Source: Trichosphaerium sp. ATCC 40318
Taxonomy: Eukaryota; Discosea; Flabellinia; Trichosidae
Assembly (NCBI GenBank): GCA_038496445.1
Contig: JALMLS010000562.1
Location: forward strand, 62,001 to 126,000
Direction of reading: 5' to 3'
DNA length: 64,000 nucleotides
Below, one piece after another: positions 22,765 through 35,448 of this stretch (position 1 is its first letter; each line of letters begins with the position of its first letter). The notes beneath the pieces were generated by a model. The model saw nothing but the letters and a program-made list of their open reading frames with translations. It made no database searches and was not told the DNA's origin. Both the position numbers and the translations under genes were made by a program.

Positions 22765-23824
22765 TTATTTTCCATTTTGCATATCTTGAAAAGCACTTGT
22801 AAAGCTAAACTTCTTCTTAGCGCCACCTTTAGCTATAAAAAAAATAGTAAGGAATAAGTAATAGAATACGCTATTATTACCTCTGTTTGCTTCTCTTCGT
22901 TTTCTTGCAGCTTCACGTGCTTTCTTATCTTCTTCTGCCTTTCTTTTTTCTTCTTTTATTCTATTTTGCTCTATTCTAACCTTTCTTCCTTCTTCTTGTT
23001 TTACCCTTTCCTACACCAAACAAAGACATTAATAACAAAGTTCAAATTGTGACAACAAGCTAACCTGTTCCATTTGCTGTTTCCACGAGCTGACAGCACC
23101 GTCTCTGCGTACTTTATTCTTATCTTCTAGGGCACGTTGTTGCTCAAGAGCGGCAGCTAGAATATTGATTAGCAATAATTCACAAAGCTAGCTGGCATGC
23201 CTTTGTCTGCTGCTTGGTGTCTTTGCTTTTCCTTGGCTTGTGCATCCATATTTTGTCTATGTTGCTGCCAGAGTTGTGCTTCTTTTTTCTTTTTCTGTTC
23301 AGTTGCTGCTTGTCTACGACGCTATTGAACCGTTAAGGGGTTCAAATAATACACGGTTTTTTAAATAACGCGTACTTCTTTTTCTGCTTGTTCTTTATCC
23401 TCTGCCATCTTTGCTTTGCGTGCTTCTTCAGCATAAGCTTCAGTCATTCTCGTTTTACGTTCTTCCTTTTTAGGCATTAGGTAAGTCAACTAACACGCAG
23501 GTTAACCTCGTATTTCGCCCATTCTTCGGGTTCAGCGTTAGCAGCTGGCTGGTTTTGCTTCTCGAGTTCCAATGCTTCTCTGTGCTTGCTAAATGATGTT
23601 GGTGCATACGCTAGGCGTAGGCAAGTACCGTGTAGCTTCTTTTGCTTCGGCTTGCTCCCGCATTATTTGTTCGTGCATTTCTTGCTCTGAGCGAGCTTGT
23701 TCGCTCTGGCGTTCCTAATAACAAATTTGTACTGGTACATTTTACGGAAGCTAACCTTTATTGCTTGTTGCTTTTCCAACGTTAATTTCTCCCAGTTCTT
23801 ATCTAGCTCGTCGTAAATATCCAT
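22765..23824 (-). CDS. Charged coiled-coil protein, unrecognised
   Basis: About seven short exons on the minus strand from the ATG at 23824 (MDIYDELDKNWEKLTLEKQQ) to a stop at 22765. Almost the whole product is Glu/Lys/Arg/Gln/Ala-rich helix, for example REQAEAKEATR, AYAEEARKAKMAEDKEQAEK, KKKKEAQLWQQHRQNMDAQ, ERVKQEEGRKVRIEQNRIK and KKAREAARKRREANRG. It ends in KFSFTSAFQDMQNGK. A long single alpha-helix or coiled coil is likely. I do not recognise a family; composition alone could match many cytoskeletal or RNA-processing proteins. Introns of about 40 nt separate exons of 60-110 nt, so exon limits are approximate. Confidence 0.7.
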
Positions 23825-23934
23825 TTGGAAGCGTACTATTTGTAAAATCTATGGTTTTAAAACAGGTCAGGCAATTTCTTTGTCTTGCAATTACACCTAT
23901 ACAATTAGCTTGGTAGACTACAAGGACTGTAAAA

Positions 23935-26514
23935 ATGGCTCAATTCGCGGACGCAACTACTGACAATTCCGTTGCGTTGTATGAAGAGCCTAAAAGGGTA
24001 GCTGAACCTGTTAAACAAGATGAATGGCTGGAAGATGACGCTGACGACGGAAATTTTGAAGAAGATTACGTAGATGACTACTACGATTATGACGACTACG
24101 AAGGAAAGGACTTTAAAGTAGGCGCATGTAAGTAAATGTGTAAAAACAACCATTTCGATTCTAAATCGCCGTAGCGCATAATGTAAAGCACTACCAACCC
24201 ACCAAAAATGTTAAAAACTTGGACAGATACCAAAACAGAATTAACCTTGAGAAAATTTCCATTATTCAAGACAGAGGCGAACTAGGCTCCAATGTAGTGA
24301 ATAAGCTCATAAAACAACAAGTTCGCTCACAAAAACAAAGGTAAGTGTTAAAACAACGATCTTGACGTACAATACGCCGCTACGACGCGTAACTGGTGCT
24401 TTTATGTCATTGTTAGTGATTTGACATTTATTCTTCGTTAGAATTCGTGTTAAAGACGTTAAAGATCGCGCAACCACAGAAAACGTAATGGATCCCAAAA
24501 CCAGAATGATATTGTTCAAATTACTTAACTCTGGAGCGATATATGAGATCAATGGATGTATTAGTACAGGAAAAGAGGTTCAACGAATTTTACATTTTTT
24601 TCTCAACTCAAAATATCCTAGGCGAACGTATACCATGCGTACACAGAAGGTATGTTAAAGTTACATCGCATTACAGCAAAGAATTGCACTAATAAGCTCA
24701 TATAAGCTCCTAAAAACCTGTTTTCTCTATGTGTCATTTTGTTAAACTCTTGTCTTTTGTTGTTTCTGTTGGTTCTCTTCAAATGATATATTAGCTCATA
24801 CAAATAATAGATAGACAAGAACGTGCTGTGAAAGTATACAAAACATCAATACTGCAATTTAAAGATCGTGACAGATACGTTGCTGGAGAGTTCAGATTTA
24901 GACATGGTTTGTTTTTTATTCTCGTTTAAACCTTTAACTTACCAACAACAACAGGTTACTGTAAATCTAACCCAAGGAAGATGGTAACAGCATGGGCTGA
25001 AAAAGAACGTGGTAATTTAAAAAGGTACCATGTACATCAAATCACAAATCCAAAGCTTTTTTTTTTTGATGGTTGAAAAACTTATGAAAAAAAATAGGCT
25101 GTATGACAATAGGATTCCTTGTCCTGAGGCATTGTTTCACAAAAGAAATGTTGTAGTTATGACTTTTATTGGTAAAAAGGGCCGGTAAGTAACAACTGTA
25201 TACACTCAAACGGCTTTTATATGTGACATACATCGTCGACTAATATTTGGAAAAATAGACCTGCACCTAAGTTAAAAGATGTACAATTGAATTTAGAGGA
25301 ATGGAATAATGCTTACTTACAAGTTGTTAAAACAATGAGACGTGTATATCAGCGTTGTAGATTAGTTCATGCTGATCTTAGCGAGTATAATATGCTTTAT
25401 TATAAAGGAAGAGTATACGTTATAGATGTTAGTCAATCTGTAGATAACTCACATCACAATGCACTTAAGTTCTTGCGTGTACGTATTTAAGTAATCGCAC
25501 AAACAATATCTTTTGTTGCATCAAATGGAACTACTTTTAATAGAATCACGTGTGACATTTAAAAATAGAAAGATGTCTTACTTATACTTTTGCTTAGGTT
25601 GATTGCACAAATATTACAGCTTTCTTTAAGCGAAAAGGTGTTAATCCTATGAATATTAGGCACCTTTTTAGCTTTATAACAGATCCAACTATTTCCAACG
25701 AAAACGAGGATGAGTGGTTAGAACAAGTATGCATTTTATATGATAGCATTCCTGTAGCCTTTCTTGCCTAATGTATCTACTACTTTAGATTCAAACAATG
25801 CCTGAAATGACTGAACAAGAAAAGGTTGAAGAAGAAGCGTTTAAAGATATACATATTCCAAGGACACTTATGGGTATTAAGGATGTCGAAATGGAAACAT
25901 TTGAAAAAACTGGAATGGAGGTATGTGAAACCAAAAAAAACAACAAACACGTGAAGCACACGTGAAAAAATACCCCAAAAGTTATGATGAAAATTTAACC
26001 CTCTAGCATAATTCTCCGTGTTGACAGAGTGCTACTGACGCTTTTTTTATTAATTTACTTGTTTGCGTTTTCCTTCAAACCAAGTTGCTGTTTGACTAAT
26101 ACTCGCATTTTGTTAGAAATATCACATGACAATTTCTGGTCTTGATGCTGCTGGTAACAAGAAGAATCTTCCTGATCTTCTACAAACACTAGAGCACAAT
26201 GACGATTTAGAAACTGAGACTGAGAATGAAGAAGATTTTATGGAAGAGGATGATGATGTAGAAGTAGATGAGGAAGAAGGTGAAGAAGGCGAAACTTCCA
26301 AGAAAGGCACTGCACATATAAGAAACAAGAATGAAACACTGGAAGAAAAGAGGGTACGTTAGAGAGTCTGTTATAACAATTAAACTAATCAATGAAATGG
26401 TAGTTAAGAAAGAAGCTTGTCAAGGAACAAAATAAAAACAGACGCAAAACAAAAATACCAAAACATGTTAAGAAACGAAGACAAAGACTTTGTAAAAAAC
26501 AAGGAAAACGCTAA
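23935..26514 (+). CDS. RIOK1: RIO1 atypical serine kinase (40S ribosome maturation)
   Basis: RIO1/RIOK1 kinase-ATPase acting in the last cytoplasmic step of 40S subunit maturation. About eleven exons. The N-terminus is acidic ([20 protein letters not shown]). Catalytic features: [13 protein letters not shown] (nucleotide loop), [20 protein letters not shown] with the ATP lysine, the [17 protein letters not shown] flexible-loop region, catalytic loop [12 protein letters not shown] and the metal-binding [20 protein letters not shown], a RIO1 signature. The C-terminus has the acidic stretch [19 protein letters not shown] and a basic tail ([14 protein letters not shown]). The start at 23935 follows a short leader. 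The gene lies head to head with the coiled-coil gene, 110 bp between starts. All catalytic residues are intact. Confidence 0.96.
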
Positions 26515-26689
26515 AAAAAGAAAAATGTAATAAAAAACCACCAAAATAAACAACAATATAACAAATAACAGCTACACTCTCCTGTTAAAAAAGCTTGGTG
26601 AGGATACCCGTGATGAAAAGACAACCCTCTTCAAAATGTTACCAATTGCGGTTTTTTGTATTAGATTGTTTGACATGTTACTGTTTTGT

Positions 26690-29600
26690 CTACAATGATT
26701 GCTCTAAGCCATCTAACAACGCTGTTCCCTCATTCTCTTTCGTAGTTTCTTTCTTCTCAGATGGTCCTCTAAAGAATAATCCAAGTGTAAGGACTGAGAT
26801 GATCGGTGAAACGGATGCCATGCTAAATACATGTCACGTTTCAAGTCTTTCTTATGTTGTGTACGGATTACCTGAGAATACCAAAGCCTTCTTGGGCTTC
26901 TACGCTCTCTGCAAATGCTAGACCAAGAGCTAGCACCAATGGTACAGTTATCTAAAGTGTAAATTAGTCTACAATTAAAACAGGAAAGTACAATCAATAC
27001 GCACAGCTCCAGTAGTTACACCTAAAACACGTGTTAAAAAAATGTCAATAAAAAAATACTCAAAAACTGTCACTTACCAGCACCTACAAAAAATGTCAGT
27101 TTACATTGATTCTACGAAGCTTTTGTATTAAGACGTACAATCAAATGCAATGTTTGTTATTGACTCAGTAGAGAACATAGTAAGGATACAAGCAAATGTA
27201 TACAAAGGAAATAAGAGGTAGAATAAGTTAATACTGAAGGTTATCTTAACTAATCCAATAACAATTCCAAACCCCACAACAACGTTAGACCTCACAATAC
27301 ACATTTAACTTACCGACACCGACGCTACTCGGGTGTTAGAATAAACTAAAAATAATTATGTCTTATGTACATACCTGACAGTGTATATGAGCATGCTCTT
27401 TGTGCTTTTTAGAGTAAGACAAAATAACATGAAAGATTCTTTTCGTACAATTTTCCTTTGCTCAAATCTTCTACTTGCCTATTATTAAATCAAACGTCAA
27501 CAATTTAACATTAAAGACATACATTCCCATAACTTGTAAAGCTGGTTCTGCAATCGTCGCTCCTGAAGCTCATGTCAAGATAAAGCTAATTCAACAAACT
27601 TACCAAACCCGAGAACTAGAAGATATGTTAGGTAAATAACTTGTGCGTTGTAAGTGTACTTACTGAATCCAAATAGTAAAGAAATAAACAACCCTAATCC
27701 ATAACCGAATAAAGGAGAATCTTCGACACCTTCCACGTCGGTAAAGCTTGTAGGGGCAGCGCCACCTGAAGAAACACCTAGTTTTTGTAATCCGTACTCT
27801 AATCCAAAACTAGCTGAAAGTTAGCAGTTGTTCGTTGACACTTGTTTAAACACGAACTTGAAGACAAGAAGTCCTAAATATAATTGTTAATGGTATAAAC
27901 GAAATTAGACTAAAGGTTGTACTAACCGAGAAAGACTAAAAATAGCATGACGTAGAGTAAATTAACTCTTTTCCATTTTGGGTGGTTCAACTTTTCTAAA
28001 TTTAGCTCATCGCCTCTAACCAAGAATGTGTCAACACTAACCGAAGTATATTTCGCACCTCAAAATAATACTGATATCCAGGAATGTAACTCTAACTTTC
28101 TTAGATACCGAGAAAATACGAATAGGATTACCTTGGAAGTCTCTCACGGACAACAACAAGCATAACTAGAATCAAAAACACAATCAAAGGGCCAACAGCG
28201 CGCACTTGTAAACATAATCAGAAATCACGTGATTACTCAAAAGAAAAATACAGCGTACAGCTCGTAATCAGTTGTACCATTGGTACCCTTTCGTGCCAAG
28301 CTTCATTTGTCTTCTCACCAGTACCCCAACTCAAAATATCCTTTCTAATAGTGTTGTTAGTTCTATTTGAGTCTCGTTGATTACCTATCATAGATAGCCC
28401 ATATAACCAAGCCAAGGATTTGAACCATGAACTAGCAAGTTCATATTAAGATATACTGTTCTTAAAGAAGCAAACGTAATGATGTACGTACAACTGGAAC
28501 CAAACTCGCTAGAGTTACAATTCCAAATCCAGGTAGTTCTGATGACTTTTTCGAACCTTTGGCAGAACTGGCTCCCATACCTAGAGCTAGGATGATAGGT
28601 ACACTTACAGGTCCAGTAGTACTATATCATAGATTAAAATGGTTTTATACTAATCGCTTGTACATTGCTCCCGAATCCCTAAACAACGACTGTAAATAAT
28701 GTGAACTACAAACTACTTAAAAAAGAAAGTTACGCACCATGCTAAACCTATTACTGGTCCTAGATTTTGTAGCAAGAAAGTTAGTAAAACCTATGAGTAC
28801 TCAACTAATAAGCCGTACTTAGATCATCAATGACATTGAGAACAGCTGTTAGAACAAGAACTGGAATAAGGCACATAAGCCTAAACTCTATTATTGTTTA
28901 GCTTAACCAATAGTCCGTACATTAAAGGCTTTAGAGGCCATGCTTGTCTCATCTTAAGAATTCCGAGCATTGTAGCAATACCTACGCCAACAGCTACCAT
29001 AACAACAAGGTATATGTCCAGGCTGTTTAGCATTGCATGTAAAAACGGTGCTTTTGTTATGCTCACAAGCTGCCCCATAGTTTGAAGTGCAGCTACACGA
29101 TTGTTATATTTCTTACTATGTAAAGTGATGTACCAATGGCCGGCTCTGAAACAACAGTTAGTTATTCGCATTCAGTAACACAATAATGATTTGGAAAAGT
29201 AGAAATAATATTTTTTGACACGTTACTCACCTGCGAAAGTTACACCACAGCCAAGGAGAAAAGCAACCAAGAATACCCATCTATGCGTTGTTGGTATTAA
29301 CAAGAAAATTACATGGCACGTGCGTACATAAGATTCACTTTCTGCGGCATTTTCTTGCCAACAATTTCTCCGAGCGGCCTACCCCTTTTTTAAGTCCAAA
29401 ATCACGTGATTTATGCACTTACATGAGCCCAAATTTTAATCCTTCTAAAAACAGAAATAGCCCAACAATGACAGCTACCAAACCTCCTATAACAATACCG
29501 ATATCTTCAAAAGGTTGGCGAAAAACAGCTTTTTACAAAACCATTTGGTAAGTTTAAACTGTTGAGACATTCTTGTGACATTTCCGTACCAACTTGGCAC

Positions 29601-30045
29601 AACATCAAGTATACTGCTATAGGCACTAATAGTCTCGTTCATGAGAAGGAATAAATTTTAAAAGAGCGTACCAACAGAACGCACTTGGTCCATTAACGCC
29701 ACAAAGAAGTACTAAGAACTTTAGATTTCGAGATGGTACGAAACCGGGTATTTCCTACTACGTACTTTGCTAATTCTGATTCTGAAGGATGGAGACCTCC
29801 ACCACGCTTGAAAGCCGTTAAGATTACGCATTAATACATCATTTGACACGCACCACAGCACTCAAATTTCTTTTTACACACTTCAACTTCAGGATCTCCC
29901 TGAAGCGCCTTATACGCTTTTTGATTACCCCAGCGCGTATCCCGCTCCGCTGGAAAAGTTGTAAGTGTCAAAAAAAAGTAAATGACATACCGTCATTAGC
30001 GGTTGGCGCTGGTGGCTCATCTTCGGTCAGCAATGACATTTCCAT
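26690..30045 (-). CDS. DUF1538 multi-pass membrane transport-like protein
   Basis: Large minus-strand gene of many short exons, ATG at 30045 (MEMSLLTEDEPPAP) to stop at 26690-26692. After a cysteine-containing N-terminus it gives repeated membrane segments typical of DUF1538, a family best known from bacteria and thought to be a transporter. First unit: EDIGIVIGGLVAVIVGLFLF, LGEIVGKKMPQK, ALQTMGQLVSITKAPFLHAM and VAVGVGIATMLGILK. Second unit: GLVKITFSINLFYLLFPLYT, GVTTGAITVPLVLALGLAFA and GFGILSMASVSPIISVLTLG. Two tandem units are normal for the family. The short cytosolic tail (FFRGPSEKKETTKE) is acidic. The substrate is unknown. Several introns carry CACGTG words (28226-28231, 29403-29408). 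Internal exon borders were not all resolved. Confidence 0.82.
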
Positions 30046-30161
30046 GGTTAGTGTTGGCTGTGTTAAATTATTTACACATTCGGCGTTCAGATGGTCAATT
30101 TTGGTAGTAAAAAGCGGATTTTACAAACAGGAGCCTACACAACGCAAAATTGTTTTACAAG

Positions 30162-31980
30162 ATGGCGCTCGATCCGTCAGCGGATATGAAGAAGGAGTTG
30201 GAGCAACGTGGTATTTCATGTTTGCTTGATTACGGCCAAGCATCACGCTTTCTGGTCAGAAACTCAGCGTTACACGAAGTACGAGCGACAATAACGGTAA
30301 TTAACGCTAACTTACTCAATAGAACATAACAAAGACAGCTAAGATGTTTGCGTCGTACGAGAGCACAATTAATGCCACCTCTGACGTACGACACTATTAA
30401 AAACTCTATACTAACCTGAATAGATGCTGAGACAACTCGACCTCATCATGCGCGATCTAAACCATCAGTACGACACATAACATTAATTCTAGAATTGACA
30501 TTCGTTTAGATCTGAACGTGTCGCTGTAAGGTAACCTCTAAAGTACTTAGCAAGCATCTATATAACCCTATCATAGCGTCAAAGGCATACACACGTTACA
30601 TCAGGGACTAGAAAGCTGTCATAAAACAATACGCATAAAAACTGAAAACCCTTTGGATAATGTCGAAGCTAAAGGCTCTATTGATGATGCTATTGATAAA
30701 GAAATGCAACTGGTCAAGGAAGCAGAAGAGCTAAAACGTAAAATGGCATCCTTGACTGATACAGTGAGCAACGGAGGTACAGCCGCCACACCGACTCCAA
30801 CAACTGCAGAGAATGGGATACAAACTGGTGATGGTAAAGACAACACAGCACCAAAGCAAGAACAAACTACCAACGAAGCTGCTCCTGCTAAATCAGACGA
30901 TAAAGAAGCTAAAGAGGGTGACAATACAAAATCTGATTCTACTGGCGTTGCCCAAGGCCCAACAACGGCAAATGGAAATAGCACAGCCGACACAACAAAC
31001 GAAAAGAGCTCAGCCGAAGCAAATACTGGTGCGAAAGAAAGTAAAGAAGTAACAGAGCCGAAGGCCGGCGAGAACGAAGGGGAGAAGGAAACCAACACGG
31101 AACAAGACAAACCAGCTGATACAGACACACCTGTACCAGAAGCGGGTTCAGATTCTGTGGATGGAAACCTAAGTGAAACTGCCACAGAAGCTGATACACC
31201 CAAAGAACAATCTGAACCTAACGCCACTCAAGAATCTACTAAAACTGAAGAGGCTAGCGAAAACGCTTCTGTTCCTGAGTCTAAGGCGGTCACTGACCAA
31301 GCGAATGAAGCAACTACTGAACCTGTCGAGACTGATACTGACGCAGAAGATAAGGAATCTGAAAATGTACAACCTGAAGGTGAAGACTCTAACATTGAAG
31401 ACAACACTGCACCTGATGAAAGTGCAGCTGTGCCTGAGATTGCCAGTGAACAAACAAATGAAACAGCCACTGAAGCTGATACTCCTTCAGAACTAAAGGA
31501 GCCTGAGGTTGCCAATGACCAGGTTCGAGACGATGTAACAAAACAAGAGAACACAGATACTGAAGCCCCAAATACTGACGCAGTAGATAATGAACAAAGC
31601 ACCGAGCCTGAAGCCCCTGAAGTTGAAACAACTGAAGACAGCCCTGAGGTAGGTTCTGAAGTTGAACCTACAGACAACACGGCTATATCAGAACCAGAGC
31701 AGGTCAGTGTTGAAACAAGTATGGCTAGTCCAGACAGTGATACCACAACACAGGAATCACCAAATGAAGAAGTTGAAAATGTAGACACGCCTGAGTCCAC
31801 AATATGAAGGACGACATTAAAGATGTAGTTGCACAAAGTGCTGGCGCCACAAACCCTAGTATTGGCGCTAATCCAGTAGAACAAACTCAAGAACCTGGTT
31901 CCAGCCCAGAACCTGAAGTAGGCTCTGAAGTTGTGAATGTAGACACAGAAACAACTGAAGTGAACCGTAAACAAAGCTAA
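30162..31980 (+). CDS. Helical N-terminus with long acidic Glu/Thr/Pro-rich low-complexity tail
   Basis: Exons 30162-30278, 30344-30385 and 30424-30467 join in frame (MALDPSADMKKELEQRGISC, NSALHEMFASYESTINATSD, MLRQLDLIMRDLNHQ). Small exons then lead to IHTLHQGLESCHKTIRIKTE and the long open stretch at 30600-31780. The N-terminal 130 residues are amphipathic helix, resembling small subunits of lysosome or vesicle tethering complexes, but I cannot name one. The remaining 380 or so residues are a highly acidic disordered region made of degenerate repeats rich in Glu, Thr, Ala, Ser, Asp and Pro (for example TEADTPKEQSEP and TEADTPSELKEP). A 29-nt intron at 31781-31809 would restore the frame to a similar acidic C-terminus ending at 31980; otherwise the protein stops at 31807. 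The 25-nt intron at 30468-30492 is also inferred. Confidence 0.65.
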
Positions 31981-32036
31981 AAACACTTGAAATAAAAAAC
32001 AAAATATTGATGTACAAGGGATTTAGGTTTGCGAAC

Positions 32037-32681
32037 TTATTTTTTCTCCTTTTTCTTGAACACGTGAAATCTGTATTTCGCTCCTTTTTCTTCTGTTTCT
32101 TCTGATGTTGATACTAACTCATATTCGTCCTTGTTGTACTCTGGTAGAAATGTGTCACAAGGGTATTCTGGTGTTTCAATAATTGTTATATGAAGTGTCG
32201 TGCACATCTCGTGTTTAAACGCTTCTTTCCATACAGTTGCTCCACCAATGACGAATATCGATTCTGTATTAGGGCTGCTAGCTTTCTCTAGAGCATCAGA
32301 GAAGGTATGAGCTACCAATACGTCTTTTGGTAATTTCAATTCTCTATGTCAAAGGTTAAAACGTGTAAGGTAGGTAGTATGGTAGTTACGTGGCTAGATT
32401 GGTGTTTCGGGTGAGAATGATGTTTTGTCGGTTTGGAAGTGGTCGAAACTTTTTAGGTATTGATGCATAGGTCTTTCTACCCATAATAACAACGTTGGAT
32501 TTGTTTTGATCCTTAGTCTCTGTTGTTACTTTTTTAAAGTATGCCATATCGCCACGAAGGCCTATTTTAACGCATAAGGAGATAATCTTATAGCTTTTAA
32601 CGTACGCCAAGGTAATTTCCCGTCCTTGCCAATACCATTTGTTTTTTGAGTGATAGCCACTACGACAGAGAAAGGGCGCAT
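32037..32681 (-). CDS. DHFR: Dihydrofolate reductase (monofunctional)
   Basis: Reduces dihydrofolate to tetrahydrofolate with NADPH. Three exons. The ATG at 32681 gives [20 protein letters not shown], matching the DHFR start and Met20-type loop. Next come KLPWR and, after a short intron, [12 protein letters not shown], with the Asp that corresponds to the catalytic acidic residue. [13 protein letters not shown] is the NADPH-binding strand and helix; [12 protein letters not shown] follows. The third exon has [14 protein letters not shown], with the Gly-Gly cofactor site, and ends [10 protein letters not shown]. At about 185 residues it matches stand-alone DHFR, and no thymidylate synthase is fused, unlike in plants and many other bikont protists. 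Confidence 0.95.
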
Positions 32682-32918
32682 CGTATGAAACTGTAATATT
32701 TATTGTAGCAAAGTTCAAAATTTGGCGGGCAAAGATAGGCCTACTTTTTCACCCAAAACTGCCTTCCTAATACTTGAAATACAAAATGTCAAGTACTCGC
32801 AGTGTTCCTAATTATATTGACAGTTTTTCGCGAAAACTAGGTGTATTTTAATCAAGGTAAAAAGCAAACTAATTTTACAACATTTTTATTTCGTTTCCAG
32901 CTTTCTTCTATCTACATT

Positions 32919-33458
32919 TTAACGTTTTGCTCTGTTGACAGAACCTAATCTTTGTTGATGAGTGTCAGACCTACCAGCAACTTGAGGAGGTTCAGCACCA
33001 TTGAAACCTGGTACACGCAGCTTATAGTGTGTCTCTAAGAAAGACATTAATAGCTGCAGGTGTATAAATGTTTAAAAAAAGGAGAAGCTGGATCAACAAG
33101 TTGACAACAGCTGTACAACTCTATAACACGTGATTTTCTCGTACCTGCGTATAATTTTACATCAGTAATATCTACGTTATCTGAAGCCCTGTGTTTTGCC
33201 AAGCCAATAGCACCAGCCATAAGATCATCAATAAAGTTGTCTGCCACTACCATTAACAACTCTTCAACCTCAGGATCTAACTTCTCTCCAGGATGAATTT
33301 GATCGAGTAGCTCTTGCAATTTTACTGGCGTCATGACGTGACTCACAGGTCTATGAAGAGTATTGATCGAATTAGGATCTGTATGTGGAATAACGGAAGA
33401 CCTTAACGAATCAATGTAAGCTACCGGTATACGCAAAAAACCCGTACGGTACAGGCAT
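32919..33458 (-). CDS. TAF12: TAF12 histone-fold subunit of TFIID/SAGA
   Basis: Transcription initiation factor subunit 12, an H2B-like histone-fold protein that pairs with TAF4 in TFIID and also sits in SAGA. The histone fold reads TPVKLQELLDQIHPGEKLDP, EVEELLMVVADNFIDDLMAG, AIGLAKHRASDNVDITDVKL. After an intron comes the family C-terminus ETHYKLRVPGF (human RQWNMWIPGF), then a polar tail ending at 32919. The start at the ATG at 33458 needs a weak GTTTTT donor to join MPVPYG to SSVIPHTDPNSI; an in-frame ATG just before TPVKL is the alternative. It is transcribed away from the hydroxylase gene at 34143. Confidence 0.9.
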
Positions 33459-34142
33459 TATCGGAGGCTTGTTCGCTATTTGACTGTTTTGTTCTGTTTT
33501 ATAGTTAATTAGTAAAAATATGCTTGTATACGGCTTCTAGAGCCATATTGACGCGTTATGAATGCGCGTAGAGAATGTAAACTGTAAACGTGCCATTATT
33601 TGTAATTGGTTGTCTAACCTGGCCTGCATTCGCCAATTGTGGTGTAGAGCTTAACGTAGGAGGTAAAGACTGCGTATTTTTTGTCATTTCTGCTCCACCG
33701 AAACCAGGTCCTCTATTTGGGTCCGCCATTCTTCACCAGAGTATGAACTGCTTTTTCAACAACAATTCTAATTGGCGCGACTTTTTTTTGAAAGTCGTCT
33801 ACGAGAAAAAACATCACAGTCATTTTTTTGGGCCTGACAGAAAGGCTCTGGGTTTTATTTTGCTTTGCAACTTATTGTACAATAGTGAATCATAAACTCA
33901 ATAGTTCATGATTATATTTCCCCAGCTTCTTAACCGACAAAGAGTCATGTGATTGTTTGTTTTAATTAATCACATTTGTTGGAATGCTGGTTTATGTTAC
34001 AACAACCAACTAACAGCAACGCTTACTTACGATCACGTGTCTGTGACCGCTTTTGACTAAAACAGGTGCGAAAACTTTTAAGCAACACTGATCTAACAGG
34101 CGGACGTTCAATTTATCCGGCGACCTTTACACGTATCGAACT
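33459..34142. other. Intergenic, about 0.68 kb, no gene recognised
   Basis: The plus-strand ORF at about 33590-33895 has odd composition and no family resemblance, and no splice signals link it to neighbours. The region is the divergent promoter of TAF12 and the hydroxylase, with a CACGTG near 34036. Confidence 0.4.
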
Positions 34143-35361
34143 ATGCTTTGTACCATCTCTCATGGAAATTTTCTTTTGACATGGCTTGTAATGGCAGCAT
34201 TGGGTCTTTTCTTTGTCTTTATACTATCAGGTTATGTTGTCCAGTATTTCTTTTGTAACACTAACCGCCAAACAGGTGCGTTATTTTTAATGCTGTATAT
34301 AAAGCCTACATATGCTCTATGGCGTTATAAAACCAACGCTAAATACCCTAGTCCTGGAAAAGTACGTCAAGATCTTGCTGAAACTGAAAGGTAACTAACA
34401 AGTTTCCAAGGTACGGGACGAGATTGTAATGATGGTTAAAGGCATGATGGCAGCGACAATATGCCCAGCCTTGTCAATATGGCTTTCAAAACATGGTTTA
34501 TCTCAAGCTTATTGTGGGATTGGAGAATATGGTTGGAGGTACACTATTGCTACAGGAATCATAGCGTGGATAGCTTCAGACTTATTGTACGCCTCAATCT
34601 TTTTAACGTTGAAATCTATTAACACCCTCCTGCCAAGTGAGTTTATGTATCACCGGCTTGGGCACGTTCATAAGTTCTTTTGGCACCTACACCAGGCACG
34701 TGCCCAGTAAATAAAAGTCGGTTATATATTCGTTTACATCTCTTAGGTTCATCATAAGTTCTATAATCCTAGTCCGTTTTCTGTAATAGCCGATGAATAC
34801 TTTGATCAATTTGCACGCGCATTACCTTTACTACTATTTCCTTTGGTCATGCCAGGTAATTCCAGCGCACTATTCCTTGAAACCAACTGAGCTTATAGTC
34901 AACATGGATATGCTTTTCCTTATGTATGGTGTGTTTTTCTACGGGTATGGAGTATACCTCCACTGCGGCTACGGTACAAACTCTATTATCTTATCACGTT
35001 TTCTTATTGACTCTGTTTCAAGAACTTCCTTGGTTAGACGCTCATCATCCTTTCATTAACACATCATTTCAACATTACTGTCATCACGCAAAATCAGTTA
35101 TTCATAAACCTTATCATACAGGATTCTTCTTCAAAATATGGGATCAACTCGCTGGAAGCATGTACGACAAGGAATGCTTCTGTTGTAAATGTGAACAGAA
35201 AAAGGTACGAAAACAATGTTCAAGTCAGAATTAGCTACTAAAACAACCAACCGCAGGGCAGACGTACAAAAAAACAGTTTGAAAAGGTCGTAGTGCCTGA
35301 CTATACAGCACTATTTAAGCCAAAATTTTGGCTAAAATCAAGCATGTGGCAAATAATGTAA
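34143..35361 (+). CDS. Fatty acid hydroxylase/sterol desaturase superfamily membrane enzyme
   Basis: Di-iron membrane oxygenase of the ER, of the superfamily that includes sterol C5-desaturase, C4-methyl oxidase and cholesterol 25-hydroxylase. About six exons. The N-terminus has a hydrophobic helix (LLTWLVMAALGLFFVFILSG), then WRYTIATGIIAWIASDLLYA. The metal-binding histidine boxes are visible: HRLGHVHKFFWHLHQVHHKF (HRxxH plus HxxHH) and, after further helices, DAHHPFINTSFQHYCHHAKS (HxxHH-type), followed by YHTGFFFKIWDQLAGSMYD. The C-terminus is basic and cytosolic (GRRTKKQFEKVVVPDY), with CFCCKC upstream. The exact substrate cannot be assigned. The ATG at 34143 and the stop at 35359-35361 are well supported. 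Confidence 0.87.
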
Positions 35362-35448
35362 GCCGCTACAGATGTTGGCAAAGTAAAGTGCTACATCAAA
35401 CTTTGTACAAACAATTTATATGTGAGTTTTTTTTGAGAAGGTTTTTTT

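Noticed and set aside
27181-27189. GTATCCTTA on the minus strand as a second U12 donor
   Set aside because: It falls inside a conserved coding helix of the DUF1538 protein (TFACILTMF) and need not be spliced.
30619-31986. Ser/Val-rich open frames on the minus strand opposite the acidic repeat gene
   Set aside because: They are the reverse complement of the repetitive Glu/Thr codons; no splice sites or start support.
32037-32681. DHFR-thymidylate synthase fusion
   Set aside because: The DHFR frame ends in a basic tail and stop at normal stand-alone length, and no thymidylate synthase motif occurs on the minus strand downstream.
33590-33895. 101-residue plus-strand ORF
   Set aside because: Odd composition, no family, no leader or splice signals; it lies in the promoter gap between TAF12 and the hydroxylase.
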